The notes under the pieces were generated by a model, which was not told the DNA's origin, did not search any database, and worked only from the letters and a program-made list of their open reading frames with translations. A DNA stretch of 64,000 nucleotides from Xenopus tropicalis (taxonomy: Eukaryota > Chordata > Amphibia > Anura > Pipidae): assembly GCF_000004195.4 (NCBI RefSeq), contig NC_030678.2, positions 32,960,201 through 33,024,200 of the forward strand. The letters run 5' to 3'. The position numbers and the translations under genes are program-made. Shown in pieces: positions 30,746-42,600 of this stretch (positions are counted from its first letter, which is position 1; each line of letters starts with the position of its first letter).

Positions 30746-32654
30746 TAAGCCTCTGACTTGAGGAAACTGCCTAATTAATAGAGTCCAATTTAAGCAAATA
30801 CTGTTCCAGTCTATAAACTTGTGTATCCTGTTTGTGGGTGCGTCATCCATTATGGTGCATACACAAGATTTAGCAATGGTGTAAAGCTTGCCTTGATGTC
30901 AAGTTCCATAAAATGGTGCTGGCTTGGCAGCTGTGATTGAGGAAACAAGGTTTGATTAATATGTTTAGTGCAAGTAAAATCCATGGTGATTGTTAAAGAA
31001 TATAGAAGAAGATTTGGAATTATTTTTTTCTCTCTATTAACCTGGTGTTTGGCCACAAAATGTTGTAGTCTAGAGCGATCTTCCAGTGATCTTACTTTGG
31101 ATTTGGGCCATTGCCTGCCAAAACTTGCCTTCTCACTGACCAATGATTTTTGTTGTTGATTGAGACTTTGCCTGAACTCTGGCAGACCCTGCCTATAGCT
31201 TCTCACTGTCACACTATGAGCCAGGTGGCATCTATAAGCTTCCTCCCATTCCTACTCCATTCAATACGCACCAACATGATGTCATTATGTATGTGAGTAC
31301 CAACTGTGTATGTCTGTCTGGGAGCACCAACATGATTATCTCTGTTAGGTCTCAGTGTCTGAGAGCACCAAAAAGGCGATTGTCTGTATGGCTGTTTGTA
31401 GTAAAGTGCCTATGCGTATCATTATTTTATTGACTAAAAGAAGTAGGGTCATAGGGTCTGCAGACAAACCCAGCATTATTCATCTGTTTATCCCAAGTAA
31501 GATAAGTAGTAGTAAATATATAAATCTTGACTTCTGTGTCCAATGGGTTAAAATCCACACGCATAAAAAATATTTGCTCCTGCTGGGTAACCATGGACTT
31601 ATCCGACAACCAGTAAATGTTTTACTAGAACCTTAATTCTCATTAATTTTCCATCATACGTCTAAACCCCCTTTCTTTTTCTTTACAATCAGAATCACAT
31701 GCAAGGACCTTTATACCTACTCTACTCTCTATAAATGTTTGTGATTACTATTAGACCATATGGTCTATATATCTACACCAGTTGCTGCCTTTTCTTGATT
31801 ATCATAAAATAAACAGCACGAGAAGGAAAAGAACTTTATCAAGCTTGGGTTGGAGTTAACACTGATTCTGTTAATCTTAATGTGAGTTTAGTACATTTTG
31901 CCATGGGTATTTTCCTTATGCCTTTTTACATAGTTTTAGATAAGTCTTGAATAGAATAACACTTTTCTATTTTTGTGCCAGCTGTCCCATAACCCACAGT
32001 GGCAAGGCTTACCATAAAGGTTTGGGTTTGGGAGGATCAGACAGTAATGCGGTATGGTTTACATAGGGAACTGAATTTATTGAATGCATTGGCAAATCTT
32101 TCCAGTTTTTTTAAACCTGGAATACAGGTGAAGTAGGAAATATATCTCCTGATGTCTATCTATGTTGTCCATAACTACAGGTCATTATTAAGAGAGAGAG
32201 TTGGGTAATCTTATTTTTGTGCAGCGAGTCTAACTGGACTATCTGTGCTAGTGGGGAATCCCACAAGCCCAAATCCATGTGCAGGAGAGGTAATTGCAGT
32301 GGGTAAGAGGAAGGGGTGGTGACACTGAGTGTGTTGCCTGGTTTAGGCAATCCAGTCCTGGCTTAGGCAAGATGAATCCAGTGTACTAGGATAAAGGTGC
32401 CCCACTATAGATAATTACACCATATCCTACTTATCCCCACCTGCCATCTGGCATAACTGCACATCATCTGACTTAGGTTGTGATGACTGGATTCCTCTGA
32501 ACCTATAGCACTGATGTTCCTATATAAGTGCAGCCTAGTTGTGAGCTAAGAGAGCCACCCATGAAGGCAAATTAGAACAGACATGTCAACTCCCCCGATT
32601 ACGTCAGGAGTTTGGACCCCTCCCCCCAGACTCCCGTCACTATAGCTCATTTCC
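30746..32654. other. Intergenic, possibly more LINE debris
   Basis: A 120-codon minus-strand frame (30850-31212) lies just upstream of the LINE fragment, but I see no conserved RT or endonuclease motif in it. The rest is unrecognised. Confidence 0.4.
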
Positions 32655-32725
32655 CCAGATTATTATTATTATTATTTATATAGCGCCATCAATTTACGCA
32701 GTGCTTTACAGAATAGTTTTTTAGT
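32655..32725 (+). repeat. Retroposon tail fragment ((att)n, 'tatagcgcc')
   Basis: 'attattattattatttatat', 'agcgccatcaatttacgcag' and 'tgctttacagaa' match the usual end of a common vertebrate retroposon tail, related in style to 9126-9325. Confidence 0.5.
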
Positions 32726-33538
32726 TTGTCCCTTGAATTCTATATGCACATCATCAGGGGAAGCTTGTGTATACGCGCAATGAGCATTCAGTGACTTTAA
32801 TGTGTATTCATGTGCATTGGCATTACTTCCAGCAGCGGGTATGCACAATGATGTCACTTGCTATGATGGCAAAAGACACTGTGCAAGTTTTCCCCTACCT
32901 TTAGCCTTGCCCGGGCCAACATTTCTATTAGGGCAAGATTTAGGTCAAGAAAGTAAGTAGAGTTCTTAAAGTGGCCATACAAAGAGCTAATGACATGTAT
33001 GGCCCGTATAGGTGGCCTCCCAACGGCCTAAACATTTATTGTCTAGCTGAAGATATAATTTGAACAGGTTTGAAATTGAGAAGAATTGTGAACCTCAGTG
33101 GAAGGGCCCATGTGGCTCACCAAATGGCCAGTTTTAGACTTCTGCTGCTAAAAGTAGAAAAGGTAGCATACAAATCTACTATAAAATTGTCTGGTTTAGC
33201 TATTTGGCCAATGCAGGTTTCTGTTAAAATACTGCAAGACAAAAGAAAGACAAAGTGAGTACAGTCGTGTATACTGTAAATTATAATGGCTTATGCAATT
33301 ATTAAATGTTTCCCAATGTAAATTCACTGTTTAGTATCCTCACAGGGGTCAATGCTGGCTTTCTTCACCACTTTAAGAGTGGAGTAGGTTTGCTGGGCAG
33401 TGTTCCACCAAAAGAACCTGGGAAAGGAGGGTGATTTTAGTTGCCAAGAATGTTATCCTGAACTTGCTAATAAATATCCTAGTCCTAAATAGAGATTGAG
33501 TAAATTACTGTGTACGTGTGTTTGTTCACTGTATGTTT
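32726..33538. other. Intergenic with a MITE-end fragment
   Basis: 'cttaaagtggccatacaaag' at about 32967 is a TTAA-type end of the family at 7168-7480, without its partner. No gene is seen. Confidence 0.45.
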
Positions 33539-33540
33539 GT

Positions 33541-33585
33541 GTATATATATATATATATATACTGTATATATACTGTATATATATA
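33541..33585. repeat. (TA)n microsatellite with 'ctgtatata' interruptions
   Basis: Alternating TA over about 45 bases, with two actgtatata units. Confidence 0.9.
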
Positions 33586-33879
33586 GACAGAAAGATATTG
33601 TATGTCCTAGCTAAGTTTTGGTTTCACAATTGAGGTGCAGTGATAAGTTTCAAGTAAGTCCAATTTCAAGTGAAATTCCCCCCCCCCAAAGGGTCTCACA
33701 CATGAAATTATATCTCACCATTCACCCACCATCTCAGCCAGTTGTTCTAGTGTCTGTCTGGTGCTGGATCCTAATGCAATTCTGCTCTTGTATCTGCATT
33801 TAATGCAATCTCTGTTGCATGTAGTTTACCCTAAAGCTGGCAGTATATTTAGAGCTTATTTGGTGAGGTTGAGCATTGG

Positions 33880-34110
33880 CAGACTTGGATTTGTGGCGAG
33901 GCCACCAAGGCCCGGGCCTAGGGCGGCCTAAATTTAGGGACAGCATGCCGCCCAGCTGCATGTAAATATTGTTCTGCGGAAAACTTCAGCACGTCCCGTC
34001 CCCAGTGCTCCGTATGTGATCAAAATAAACACGCATCTGCGCGATCGGGGTGGGGGCGTGAGGGGAGCGGAGAAGGGGGCTGGCTTATGAACGCCCAATT
34101 GTGATAACTG
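33880..34110 (-). repeat. GC-rich repeat, second copy of the 26.0-kb family
   Basis: 'gacttggatttgtggcgagg', 'cccgggcctagggcggccta' and 'agcatgccgcccagctg' are the reverse complement of the right half of 26000-26225. A CpG-rich stretch (cgcatctgcgcgatcgg) follows. Confidence 0.6.
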
Positions 34111-35590
34111 GCGCTGAGCATTGACCTGTATTTGGCGCCATCCATCTTGCCCAGTCCTTGCTAATAAAAATCACTCCCTCAGCATGATGCTACAGCTCAA
34201 TATTATTCTGTGGGATAAAATCACAGTGGTGCCAAGTTGCAGACTGTTAACATACTCAGCACACAGCATCTGACGCCAAAGCACACATGCAGTTTAGTCT
34301 ACTTTGATGTATTGATGCAGTTGCACCAGACACAGCATGTATGCAGTTGCGTCCATTTTGACATATTGGAGGCATATTGGTACCACACAGAGCACATGAG
34401 TAATAAGCAGCGACATTCTGCCTGATTCAATTATACACACAATGAATGCATGAATTCTGGGAATTTTGGGAAAAAAACATGCCAATTGTGCCAGAAATTG
34501 CACTTTTCTCACTGCGTCAGGGTAGGTAACAGGTGGGTGCTCACTAACAATGAGGAATATTCAGACTTTTACATATATAGCTCCAAATTCTCTTAATGTA
34601 AACTTGCATTCATTTAAAACAAATGACGGGTTAAAATCTCACTCACAATATGTCACGTTTAACAAAATTTATTTGTTCTTCACTGGTTATAGAGGTATTT
34701 AGAACAACAGTATTTAAAAAGAGCAAACAAATTCCGCAGCAGTGTGCAATGGATGTACCCAACAGATAGCCATATTGCATACAATACTGATTGATACAGG
34801 AGGCAAACAGGGACCTGCTCAGTAGGGCAGATAATGGCATTTTGTACATGGACAAAAAAATATATTTAGAAATATATATATATATATTTGAAAATAAATC
34901 TGAACACTTTTTAAATAAATCTTAATACCATAGGATACTAGTGGAAATAAAGTCACCATCAGCTCAGGCCACATCTTGGTTCTACTATACAGTAAATAGA
35001 AAGAAGACTTCTTTTGATTGGAATGGACAGTGGGTTGATTTCACAGCCTTGCTTCGGACAGGATATCTATGCTGGAATGTATGCGTTTACTTCTACATAT
35101 GCAGTTGATGTGAGAGTAAACACCTGCATTCCGCTCAACTGCTTCTGACAGGTGCTGCGTGGGGAGAGAGTTCAGCTCCATGATATTATGCAGTAGCGCC
35201 CTGCAGATTCAGCTTCATTTATAAAAAGGGGCAAAGAGAAACATTTTGCATCTAGTGCTCCTAGAGTACAGTAGAAAGAGTTGCCTTTCTGTATGCAGTG
35301 CTTTCTGTAGGGCACACCCCTAGCTTGTGCCTAATTCTAAATGCCCAAGCCAGAAGCTCTGAGGAAAGTTGGACCTGAACACTACTTATCCCTTTTGATG
35401 CCATGCCATGCCAGTTTATATTTGTTTTTAATACCAACCAAATATAAACACAAATTAAGGTTAAACACTCACCTAATATGGCTTAAAGTGATATATTCAG
35501 CCAATTTTGCCACAGTGACTCTTTTGCCCTATGTTGCACTGGCCCACTAATATACCAGGAAAATTCCTAGTGGGCCCAGGTGTTAGTGGG
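34111..35590. other. Intergenic; short direct repeats and an AT run
   Basis: Near 34255-34380 there are loose direct repeats of 'gcagtt(t/g)(a/c)gtc(t/c)a' with 'acacagcatct/g'. A TA run lies at about 34873-34887. No gene is seen. Confidence 0.45.
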
Positions 35591-35605
35591 CCCTCCTCCT
35601 CCTAA

Positions 35606-35868
35606 CCCATCCACTGCTCCAAGCTGCCCACTGCACCCCAAACCCATCCACTGCTCCAAGCTGCCCACTGCACCCCAAACCCATCCACTGCTCCAAGCTG
35701 CCCACTGCACCCCAAACCCATCCACTGCTCCAAGCTGCCCGCTGCACCCCAAACCCACCCACTGCTTCAGGCTGCCCGCTGCACCCCAAACCCACCCACT
35801 GCTTCAGGCTGCCCGCTGCACCCCAAACCCACCCACTGCTTCAGGCTGTCCTCTGCACCCCAAACCCA
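35606..35868 (+). repeat. 37-bp tandem repeat, about seven copies
   Basis: Units starting cccatccactgctccaagct are exactly 37 bp apart (35606, 35643, 35680, 35717, 35754, 35791, 35828). The first four have 'ctccaagctgccc' and the later ones 'cttcaggctgcccgctg', two homogenised blocks. Because 37 is not a multiple of 3, the 119-codon open frame cycles through all phases and is an artefact. Confidence 0.93.
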
Positions 35869-36125
35869 TAAGCATTATCTTGAGAGCTTTCTCCAGTTGT
35901 CCAAACTTAATGAATTTGGATCTATTTTTAAAAAGATAATGAATAATGGAAATGATTCCTGTGAAATTTGTCTTTGGATTACAGTATATCTCAGATGTCT
36001 CTATAATTATCTGCAGATCAAAGGTATCACCCTCAGTATCAGATGAATTGTAGACTTCCAGTACCTCTTCCAAAGCGTTGCCAGTTTTGTCTCCAGTTTC
36101 CTGACAGGTAACCCAGTAGGAGGGC

Positions 36126-36581
36126 TTAAAGGAGAAGGAAAGGCTAATAAAGAGTTAATCTCAAGCTGCAGGCATACCTTCAGTTGTCTCAATAGTGCCC
36201 TTAAGTCTTCCCATATTTCTCCTGTTCAGAAAATCAGAAGCCAAACAGGAAGGAAAAACACTGAGCTGAGTAAAGAAAGTTCCCATAATGCCTCACTCCT
36301 GCACAGACACCCAGACCAAGTGAACATGCTCAGTTAGTAAGACTATGAGTCAGCTTCCTGCTGATTGGCTCAGATCCACATTCCTAAGGGGGGGTGAGTT
36401 CTTAGCATTCTTGCGGGAGGGGGGAGCAGGAGAGAGCTGTGTGTCTCTGGCACAGGAAAACAGACACAACTAATCTTTTGACAGAGAAGTCAGTGCAGCG
36501 TTTCTGTGAGTGCTTATGGCTGTATATACATAGACCTTTCTGATAAAGCTTACTTAGTTTTTACCTTTCCTTCTCCTTTAA
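36126..36581 (+). mobile_element. TTAA-flanked T2-type MITE (TTAAAGGAGAAGGAAAG ends)
   Basis: Starts TTAAAGGAGAAGGAAAGG and ends CCTTTCCTTCTCCTTTAA, about 18 bp inverted ends, with TTAA at 36126-36129 and 36578-36581. It is 456 bp with a GC-richer interior (ggggagcaggagagagctgt). Its right TTAA is also the left TTAA of the next element. Confidence 0.86.
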
Positions 36582-36936
36582 AGAGATACTGACACCAGAA
36601 ATTAAATCTTTTTTTACATCTATCATAACATTGTCTTTGCAAGAACTTAATAATTTTGCCATAAAAGTATTTGCCTGATGCATTTACATTACCTGTCTGA
36701 TTCCCTATGTTCTTCTATGAGGGGGCGGCCATATTTGTCCGTTAGCATTGGAAGCTGTAACTGACAGGCTGAGAAGGGACAGTCAGGTTGGCAAAACAGT
36801 CAGGTTTAGGGACTTCAAGTAACAATTACTACAATAGCAAACCTGTCAGCAGAAAACCATCAACATGATCTATAGGTAACTTTTTATGTAGATTCATATT
36901 TTGAAAGGCAGTTTTTTTGTGTCAGTATCACTTTAA
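36578..36936 (+). mobile_element. TTAA-flanked T2-type MITE (TTAAAGAGATACTGACACC ends)
   Basis: Starts TTAAAGAGATACTGACACC and ends GTGTCAGTATCACTTTAA, with TTAA at both ends. The interior includes 'ttccctatgttcttctatga' and 'gctgtaactgacaggctgag'. It abuts the previous element with one shared TTAA. Confidence 0.86.
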
Positions 36937-37014
36937 GACCTTCCATCTTGTCACCTTTTATTCTTTTTCTTCCTTTTTTTTAATTCAGTTTTTACCTGCT
37001 GACGTCCTATGTTG

Positions 37015-37123
37015 TGTCTTAAAACATTTTTGGTTAAATCAGACTCTATGGGAGATGGCCTTCCCATAATTTGGAGCTTTCTGGATAACTGGTAAATGGT
37101 AACTGGAACAGATCCTGTACCTG
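37015..37123 (+). mobile_element. CAGGTATGGGA-family MITE, right-end fragment
   Basis: 'agactctatgggagatggcc', 'ataatttggagctttctgga' and 'gatcctgtacctg' correspond to the last third of the family. The left part is missing. Confidence 0.7.
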
Positions 37124-37211
37124 TAGCACAATAACTTTTTCAAAACCATATTTCCTCCACCCTAACACAGAATATTAAATTACATGTAATATTACATGTA
37201 CATTACAAGTA

Positions 37212-38081
37212 CAGGTATGGGACCTGTTATCCACAATGCTCGGGACCTGGGGTTTTCTGGATAAGGGATGTTTATGTAATTTGGATCTCCATTCCTTAAG
37301 TCTACTAAGAAGTAATTTAAACATTAAATAAACCCAATAGGGTTGTTCTGCCCCCAATAAGAATTAATTATATCTTAGTTGGGATCAAGTACAGGTACTG
37401 TTTTATTATTACAGAGAAAAAGGAATCATTTAACCATTAAATAAACCCAATAGGGCTGTTCTGCCCCCAATAAGGGGTAATTATATCTTAGTTGGGATCA
37501 AGTACAGGTACTGTTTTATTATTACAGAGAAAAGGGAATCATTTAACCATTAAATAAACCCAATAGGGCTGTTCTGCCCCCAATAAGGGGTAATTATATC
37601 TTAGTTGGGATCAAGTACAAGGTACTGTTTTATTATTACAGAGAAAAAGGAATCATTTAACCATTAAATAAACCCAATAGGGCTGTTCTGCCCCCAATAA
37701 GGGTAATTATATCTTAGTTGGGATCAAGTACAGGTACTGTTTTATTATTACAGAGAAAAGGGAATCATTTAAGGACTGTTCTGCCCCCAATAAGGGGTAA
37801 TTATATCTTAGTTGGGATCAAGTACAGGTACTGTTTTATTATTACAGAGAAAAGGGAATCATTTAACCATTAAATAAACCCAATAGGGCTGTTCTGCCCC
37901 CAATAAGGTCAATTATATCTTAGTTGGGATCAAGTACAAAGTACTGTTTTATTATTACAGAGAAAAAGGAAATCATTTTAAAAAATCTGAATAAATTGAT
38001 TAAAATGGAGTCTATGGGAAAAGGCCTTGTAATTCAGAGGTTTTTGGATAATGTGTTTCTGGATAACGGATCCCATACCTG
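37212..38081 (+). mobile_element. CAGGTATGGGA-family MITE, copy 7, expanded by internal tandem repeats
   Basis: TA-flanked ends (caggtatgggacctgttatc; gatcccatacctg) bound 870 bp instead of the usual 325-330 bp. The excess is an internal tandem array at about 37330-37980. Its 113-bp unit holds 'accattaaataaacccaata', 'gggctgttctgcccccaata', 'atcttagttgggatcaagta' and 'tattattacagagaaaa'. Five full units and one shortened unit (near 37770) are seen. This is a young-looking satellite seed inside a MITE. Confidence 0.88.
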
Positions 38082-38600
38082 TACACATTACTGGTGTCAG
38101 GATCATTTCTCTTTAACTGATGCAGATTTCCCTGGCTGTTACCCATGATGATCTCCAGAAGACTTCCAGTTACACTGAATCTAATCATCTGTTCTTCTAT
38201 TTATAGGACAAACAAAATCACTTTTTGCTTACTATATCTGCACAGAGCTTAATTAGTTTTCTGCTTGATGGAATTCAAGGCAGCACTTTGGAGAGTGTTT
38301 CATTTTCTTCCTGCACCTCATATTACAGTTTAGCTCTATGTAATGGTCAGTCATTATACTTTGTAACATTGTTTTTAGCTGTTGGCAATACATCTGTATA
38401 TATGGGTTTTTTGCTTCATACCCAAGGCTTAATCTCATCCTATGGTTATAAACTGAAGCATATCAAACTTGTACGAATAACAGAAAAGCCAATAAGTTTG
38501 CAAAATGGCAAAACAGGAAAATAGCCTGGGTTATTTGAATGTTGCAGGGGGTGACTTATTACTTGGGTCTACTTTAGTTAGGAAACTTTGCAACCGAAAA
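38082..38600. other. Intergenic, nothing recognised
   Basis: Non-repetitive sequence with a 99-codon frame (38225-38524) that shows no family features. Confidence 0.4.
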
Positions 38601-38619
38601 AATTACCCCCGCGGTGCAT

Positions 38620-39425
38620 CACAAAGCAGCCTCCTCTCTTCATGGATGAACCAACGCCTGCTCAAACTTAACCTAGCTAAAACAAAGCTCATGGTCTTCC
38701 CGCTCAAACCTAGCCCTTCTCCTCCTTTCACCATCACTATTGATGGCATGACCATCAACCCTGTTAATTCTGCACGCTGCCTTGGGGTTATCTTTGACCA
38801 GTCACTCTCCTTCTCTAACCATATTAATAACACTGCCAAAACCTGCCGTTTTTTCCTCCACAATATTGCCAAGATACGCCCCTTCCTTTCACAAGTAACA
38901 GCTAAAACACTAATCCATGCCCTTGTCCTTTCCCGCTTAGATTACTGCAATCTCCTACTAACCGGCCTCCCAGACTCCCACCTCTCTCCCCTGCAATCAA
39001 TCTTAAACTCTGCTGCCAGGATCCTCCTGCTCTCTCCTAAGAGGAAATCTGCTCAGACTCACTTACGCTCTCTAGTATGGCTGCCTGTTAAGCAAAGGGT
39101 AGCTTACAAAATCCTTCTGCTAACATTCAAAGCCCTTCACTTCTCTGCTCCTCACTACATTTCTTCACTGGTCTCTCTGCACATTCCTGGTTGTCTCATC
39201 TGCTCCTCTCAGAGCCTCTGTCTTTTTACACCATCCACACCCACTGCGCTCTCTCGTCCCTCCGTAGGGAACACTCACTAACTCTCTTTAAGAAAAAGCT
39301 CAGCTGTTACCTTCTGGAGCACTAAAACATTATTTTGCCCAGTCCTGTGCTTAAAGAAGGTCTCTCATCAAAAAAAAAAAGCCCTGCTAATGCACAGACT
39401 GATGATGAATGATATGATAAATGAA
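38620..39425 (+). pseudogene. 5'-truncated L2/CR1-type LINE, reverse-transcriptase C-terminal half
   Basis: The plus-strand frame from about 38625 reads LLSSWMNQRLLKLNLAKTKL, then the CLGVIFD and SLSFSNHI motifs, then LSRLDYCNLLLTGLP and LQSILNSAARILL. This is the standard RT thumb and C-terminal order of L2/CR1-type non-LTR elements. A frameshift near 39200-39260 is evident because the terminal REHSLTLFKKKLSCYLLEH reads in another phase, with its stop at 39323-39325. The catalytic palm and the endonuclease are absent. The 3' end shows short tgaatgata repeats (about 39400-39435), typical of L2 tails. Inactive. Confidence 0.9.
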
Positions 39426-39435
39426 TGATAAATTT

Positions 39436-40649
39436 AAAGAACAAGGAAAGTTTAACTCATTGGGGATTAGCAATTTGTTAAGGGTCCCCAAATTAATCCA
39501 ATCAATATCATACCTCCCAACTGTTTTCATGGGACAACCCAAATTCTTTCAGTGGAACTGGAAGAATGGAGCTACCCCGGTCCAGAGGTGGTGCTAGCTC
39601 TGGAGCAGCACTTTGTTCGGAATGAAAGGCATGAAGGGCCCGGCAGCACTGAGTGCAGCTATACCTTAGTTCAAGGAACACATTTTGATAAACATACTTT
39701 TAATGAAAATGGTTTAATGTAGAGCCTAAATCTGTACTTGTGAATGTCCATGAGCATGTGCAGTATAATAAAATGCATTAAATGTTTTGTAACCTGACCA
39801 TATTGTAAAATATGGGTCCTGCCTTGATTACTGGCTCATCTACTTAGTCTGAACCTGTGCTGTCCCATGCTAAGCTCTGCCATCTTCTACCTCTCTGAAT
39901 GCTGTGAATGTGCAGTAAGTTACTAAAGTCCAGTTCAAGTTTAACACTGAGGATTCAGTGTTCGGGTGAGGGACCAGTGTGTGTTACTGGGTATGTGAAA
40001 TGAAAGCCGCTGGCATTTAAACAATGACAAAACCTTGGAAATTACATTTTTATTCAGCTTTTTAATGGTTAAGTTATGCCTGAGGAATTTTGATGACTGT
40101 CTTTTCTCTTGGAAATACTAAGAGACAGATTGCCTTGAACTGCTGTAAATAGAATCAGACCCATAATTATCTCCCCAAAACTTGGCAAAGCATGTTTTCA
40201 AGCTATAATTATTGATCATATGCCACTCGCCCTGATTCCCATATACTACAAATGGAAACAAACCTCTTCTATTCCATATATTTTGGTGCCAAATTTTTTC
40301 CAGGGAAAGCTAAGCTGTAAGACTTGAAAGCATTAGTAGAAAGTAAGGTGATATCTGTCCAAAAAATCTCATTTATATCCCAAATAAGACCACCTGATCT
40401 GTTACTAACCTTGCAGATCAAACAGTACAGAATGCTGCCTGCATCATAGTTATTTAGAAGAAGGGAGGAAGAACCCACAAGCCAATCAGTGCATTGACAC
40501 TTGGGCCCAGAAATGTTAGGGTCCCTCTGATGAGGGTGGGCCAGTTACTGCAAGTTAATGTGGATGACTATGGCCTTTCATTTGTCTAATGCAGATGATT
40601 AAAGCAATTTAAAAACCACATGCTACAGGGATATATAGTATTAACTGGG
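39436..40649. other. Intergenic, nothing clear
   Basis: 'catacctcccaactgttttc' at about 39510 resembles a worn hAT end. No gene is seen. Confidence 0.4.
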
Positions 40650-40689
40650 GATGCTATTAATCCATTAATTTTTATTGCACGCTTTTTTG

Positions 40690-41480
40690 CTTTTTTTATT
40701 CACTACAGTATTACCGCGTGCGTTAAGTCACACATCACATGCATTAATTTGTGCGCCGAAATAACACTAACGCATGACTCACAAACACATATCCGCGCTT
40801 AATATCGCATTAGTCTATGCGAAAATTAACACCTACTTGGGGCAGGCGATAATTATAGAAAAGTACAGTTCATGAGCTTTTGGCAACACAATATGGACTT
40901 TGCAGTGGGATTTATTCAAGTCTGTGTTGGCCCTAGAGTGATGCAGCCGCCAGTTTGCAGGGAAATGGGCATTTTCAGTACAGTAACTTTCCGCAAGTAT
41001 TGGCATGTATGGCTAACATGGTGTACGTTTATTCGCTTGACTATTTATATGCGGTTACTATTTATATGCGGCTACTATTTCTATGCGGTGACAATTTATA
41101 CGCGGTGACAATTTATACGCGGCGACTATTTATATACAGCGGCTATTTATATGGGGCTACTATTTCTATGCGGTGACAATTTATACGCGGCGACTATTTA
41201 TATGCGGCGACTATTTATATACAGCGGCTATTTATATGCGGCTACTATTTCTATGCGGTGACAATTTATACGCGGCGACTATTTATACGCGGGGCGTTGA
41301 TTAATGCATGTACCGTCAAATACCGCACAAAAATAGTCTTCGCGACTAAAATAATGCATGCAGTATCGTGCGTAAATTAACGCAAGTATGCTTTTAGTGA
41401 ATCATGCGAAAAATTAGACGCGCTAAAAATTTTACCGCATGCTATAAATAGCGCACGTTTTAACGCACTTTAGTTAATCG
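40690..41480. mobile_element. CpG-rich MITE-like element containing a minisatellite
   Basis: The right part ends 'gcgcacgttttaacgcactt' and 'tagttaatcggccc', in the style of the palindromic elements at 7.8 and 23.4 kb. The left part shares CpG-rich words (attaccgcgtgcgttaagtc, aataacactaacgcatgac). The left terminal repeat was not found. The 17-bp array lies in its middle. Confidence 0.55.
41041..41295 (+). repeat. 17-bp minisatellite, 15 copies
   Basis: Units such as ctatttatatgcggcta, ctatttctatgcggtga and caatttatacgcggcga repeat every 17 bp without phase loss over 255 bp. A higher-order pattern (gcta, then gtga, then gcga types) recurs, so blocks of units were duplicated together. The frames reading YLYAVTIYMRLLF come from the repeat. 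Confidence 0.93.
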
Positions 41481-42465
41481 GCCCTATTGGATCCTGCCTT
41501 ATCTTGGCTTGCTACCTGGCCGGTATTTTACCAACCTAGTCAATAAAACACCTGCCAGGATTGGGGCTGGTATTACACATTTATCTGCAATGTAATTAAA
41601 TACCTTTATGTTCAACCCCAGGCCTGCCCAATTAACCCCCAATTAACCCCCAATCTACCCAAAACCTACCTTTTCTCTTTCCCGATCTGTCTTCCAGCCA
41701 TTGGTAACATCATAGCTTTGCCCACTTTGTCATCACCTTGCCACCCTGCATCCCGAATTCTACATCACGGACCTCACGTTTGTCACCCCCCCCCCCGGCA
41801 GCCTGTAAGTACTTTTTAAAAAGGTGGCAACTCTAGCCTTAGCCCACACTGAATCCTGAATTTGAGGCATCCCTAGCTGTAGTGCACTTCAATATTAGCT
41901 AAAATTCGCCTGATTGACACCTAGCCATTTTTCAGCCAAATATCGGTTGGGTAGACCCGTCAGGGGTCCCCATACATGGGCATATAGGCTGCCAAATCGA
42001 ATTGGCAGCTGAAATCTGCCCATGTATGGCCACTTTAATAAAGTATATAACAAAAAAAGATACCTTTTAATTTAAATATTAGGCAGAATGTATGTCCAAC
42101 TGTATGGCCCCATTATATACATTATTTTGTTGGGTCTAGTTGATATTGCTCCCTAAGAAAACCTATTAAATCTTCAACCATGTTGTCCCAAGTTTCCTTG
42201 TTGTAAGCTGCTAAACCTATATAGTTTTGGATTTAATAAATGTCACGATGAAGGAAGCACTGGCCTGTTTTATTGCACGCTATAAAGGATTCTGCTTAAG
42301 AAGATGTAGTAGACTCTTTATCTGATGCATTGTGGTGTAATAGACAATATCATTTTATTTAGTTCAACTACCCATAACAATATGAATCTTAAACTACATT
42401 TCTGAGGTATCATTTCCAAAAAGGTTTGCCTGCAGAATGCTTTTACCTTACCTTTTGCCAGTAAA
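41481..42465. other. Intergenic with a MITE right end
   Basis: 'tgcccatgtatggccacttt' followed by aa at 42018-42037 is the right end of the 7168-7480 family, with 'ccatacatgggcatataggc' as an inner inverted partner. The element probably spans about 41890-42037. A C-run lies near 41790. Confidence 0.5.
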
Positions 42466-42600
42466 CACTTAGGGGGTTATGTTATTACACTAAATTAGCC
42501 CAGGTGCAGTAACCCATAGAATTTACTAGTCACCTGTTTACTGTAAAAGAAAACATCTTATTGGTTGCTATGGGTTACTGCTACCGGGCAAACTTTTGGG
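42466..42600 (+). mobile_element. Fragment of a palindromic MITE
   Basis: 'ttagggggttatgttattac' and 'ttggttgctatgggttactg' are words found in the ggggctcatttatc-type elements (compare 60270-60445). The right end is missing. Confidence 0.45.

Noticed and set aside
35580..35939. 119-codon proline-rich repeat protein
   Set aside because: The 37-bp unit is not a multiple of three, so the frame cycles through all phases. There is no evidence of selection for a protein.
40690..41480. Possible CRISPR-like array of short repeats
   Set aside because: The 17-bp units are contiguous with no unique spacers, and this is a vertebrate genome. It is a minisatellite.
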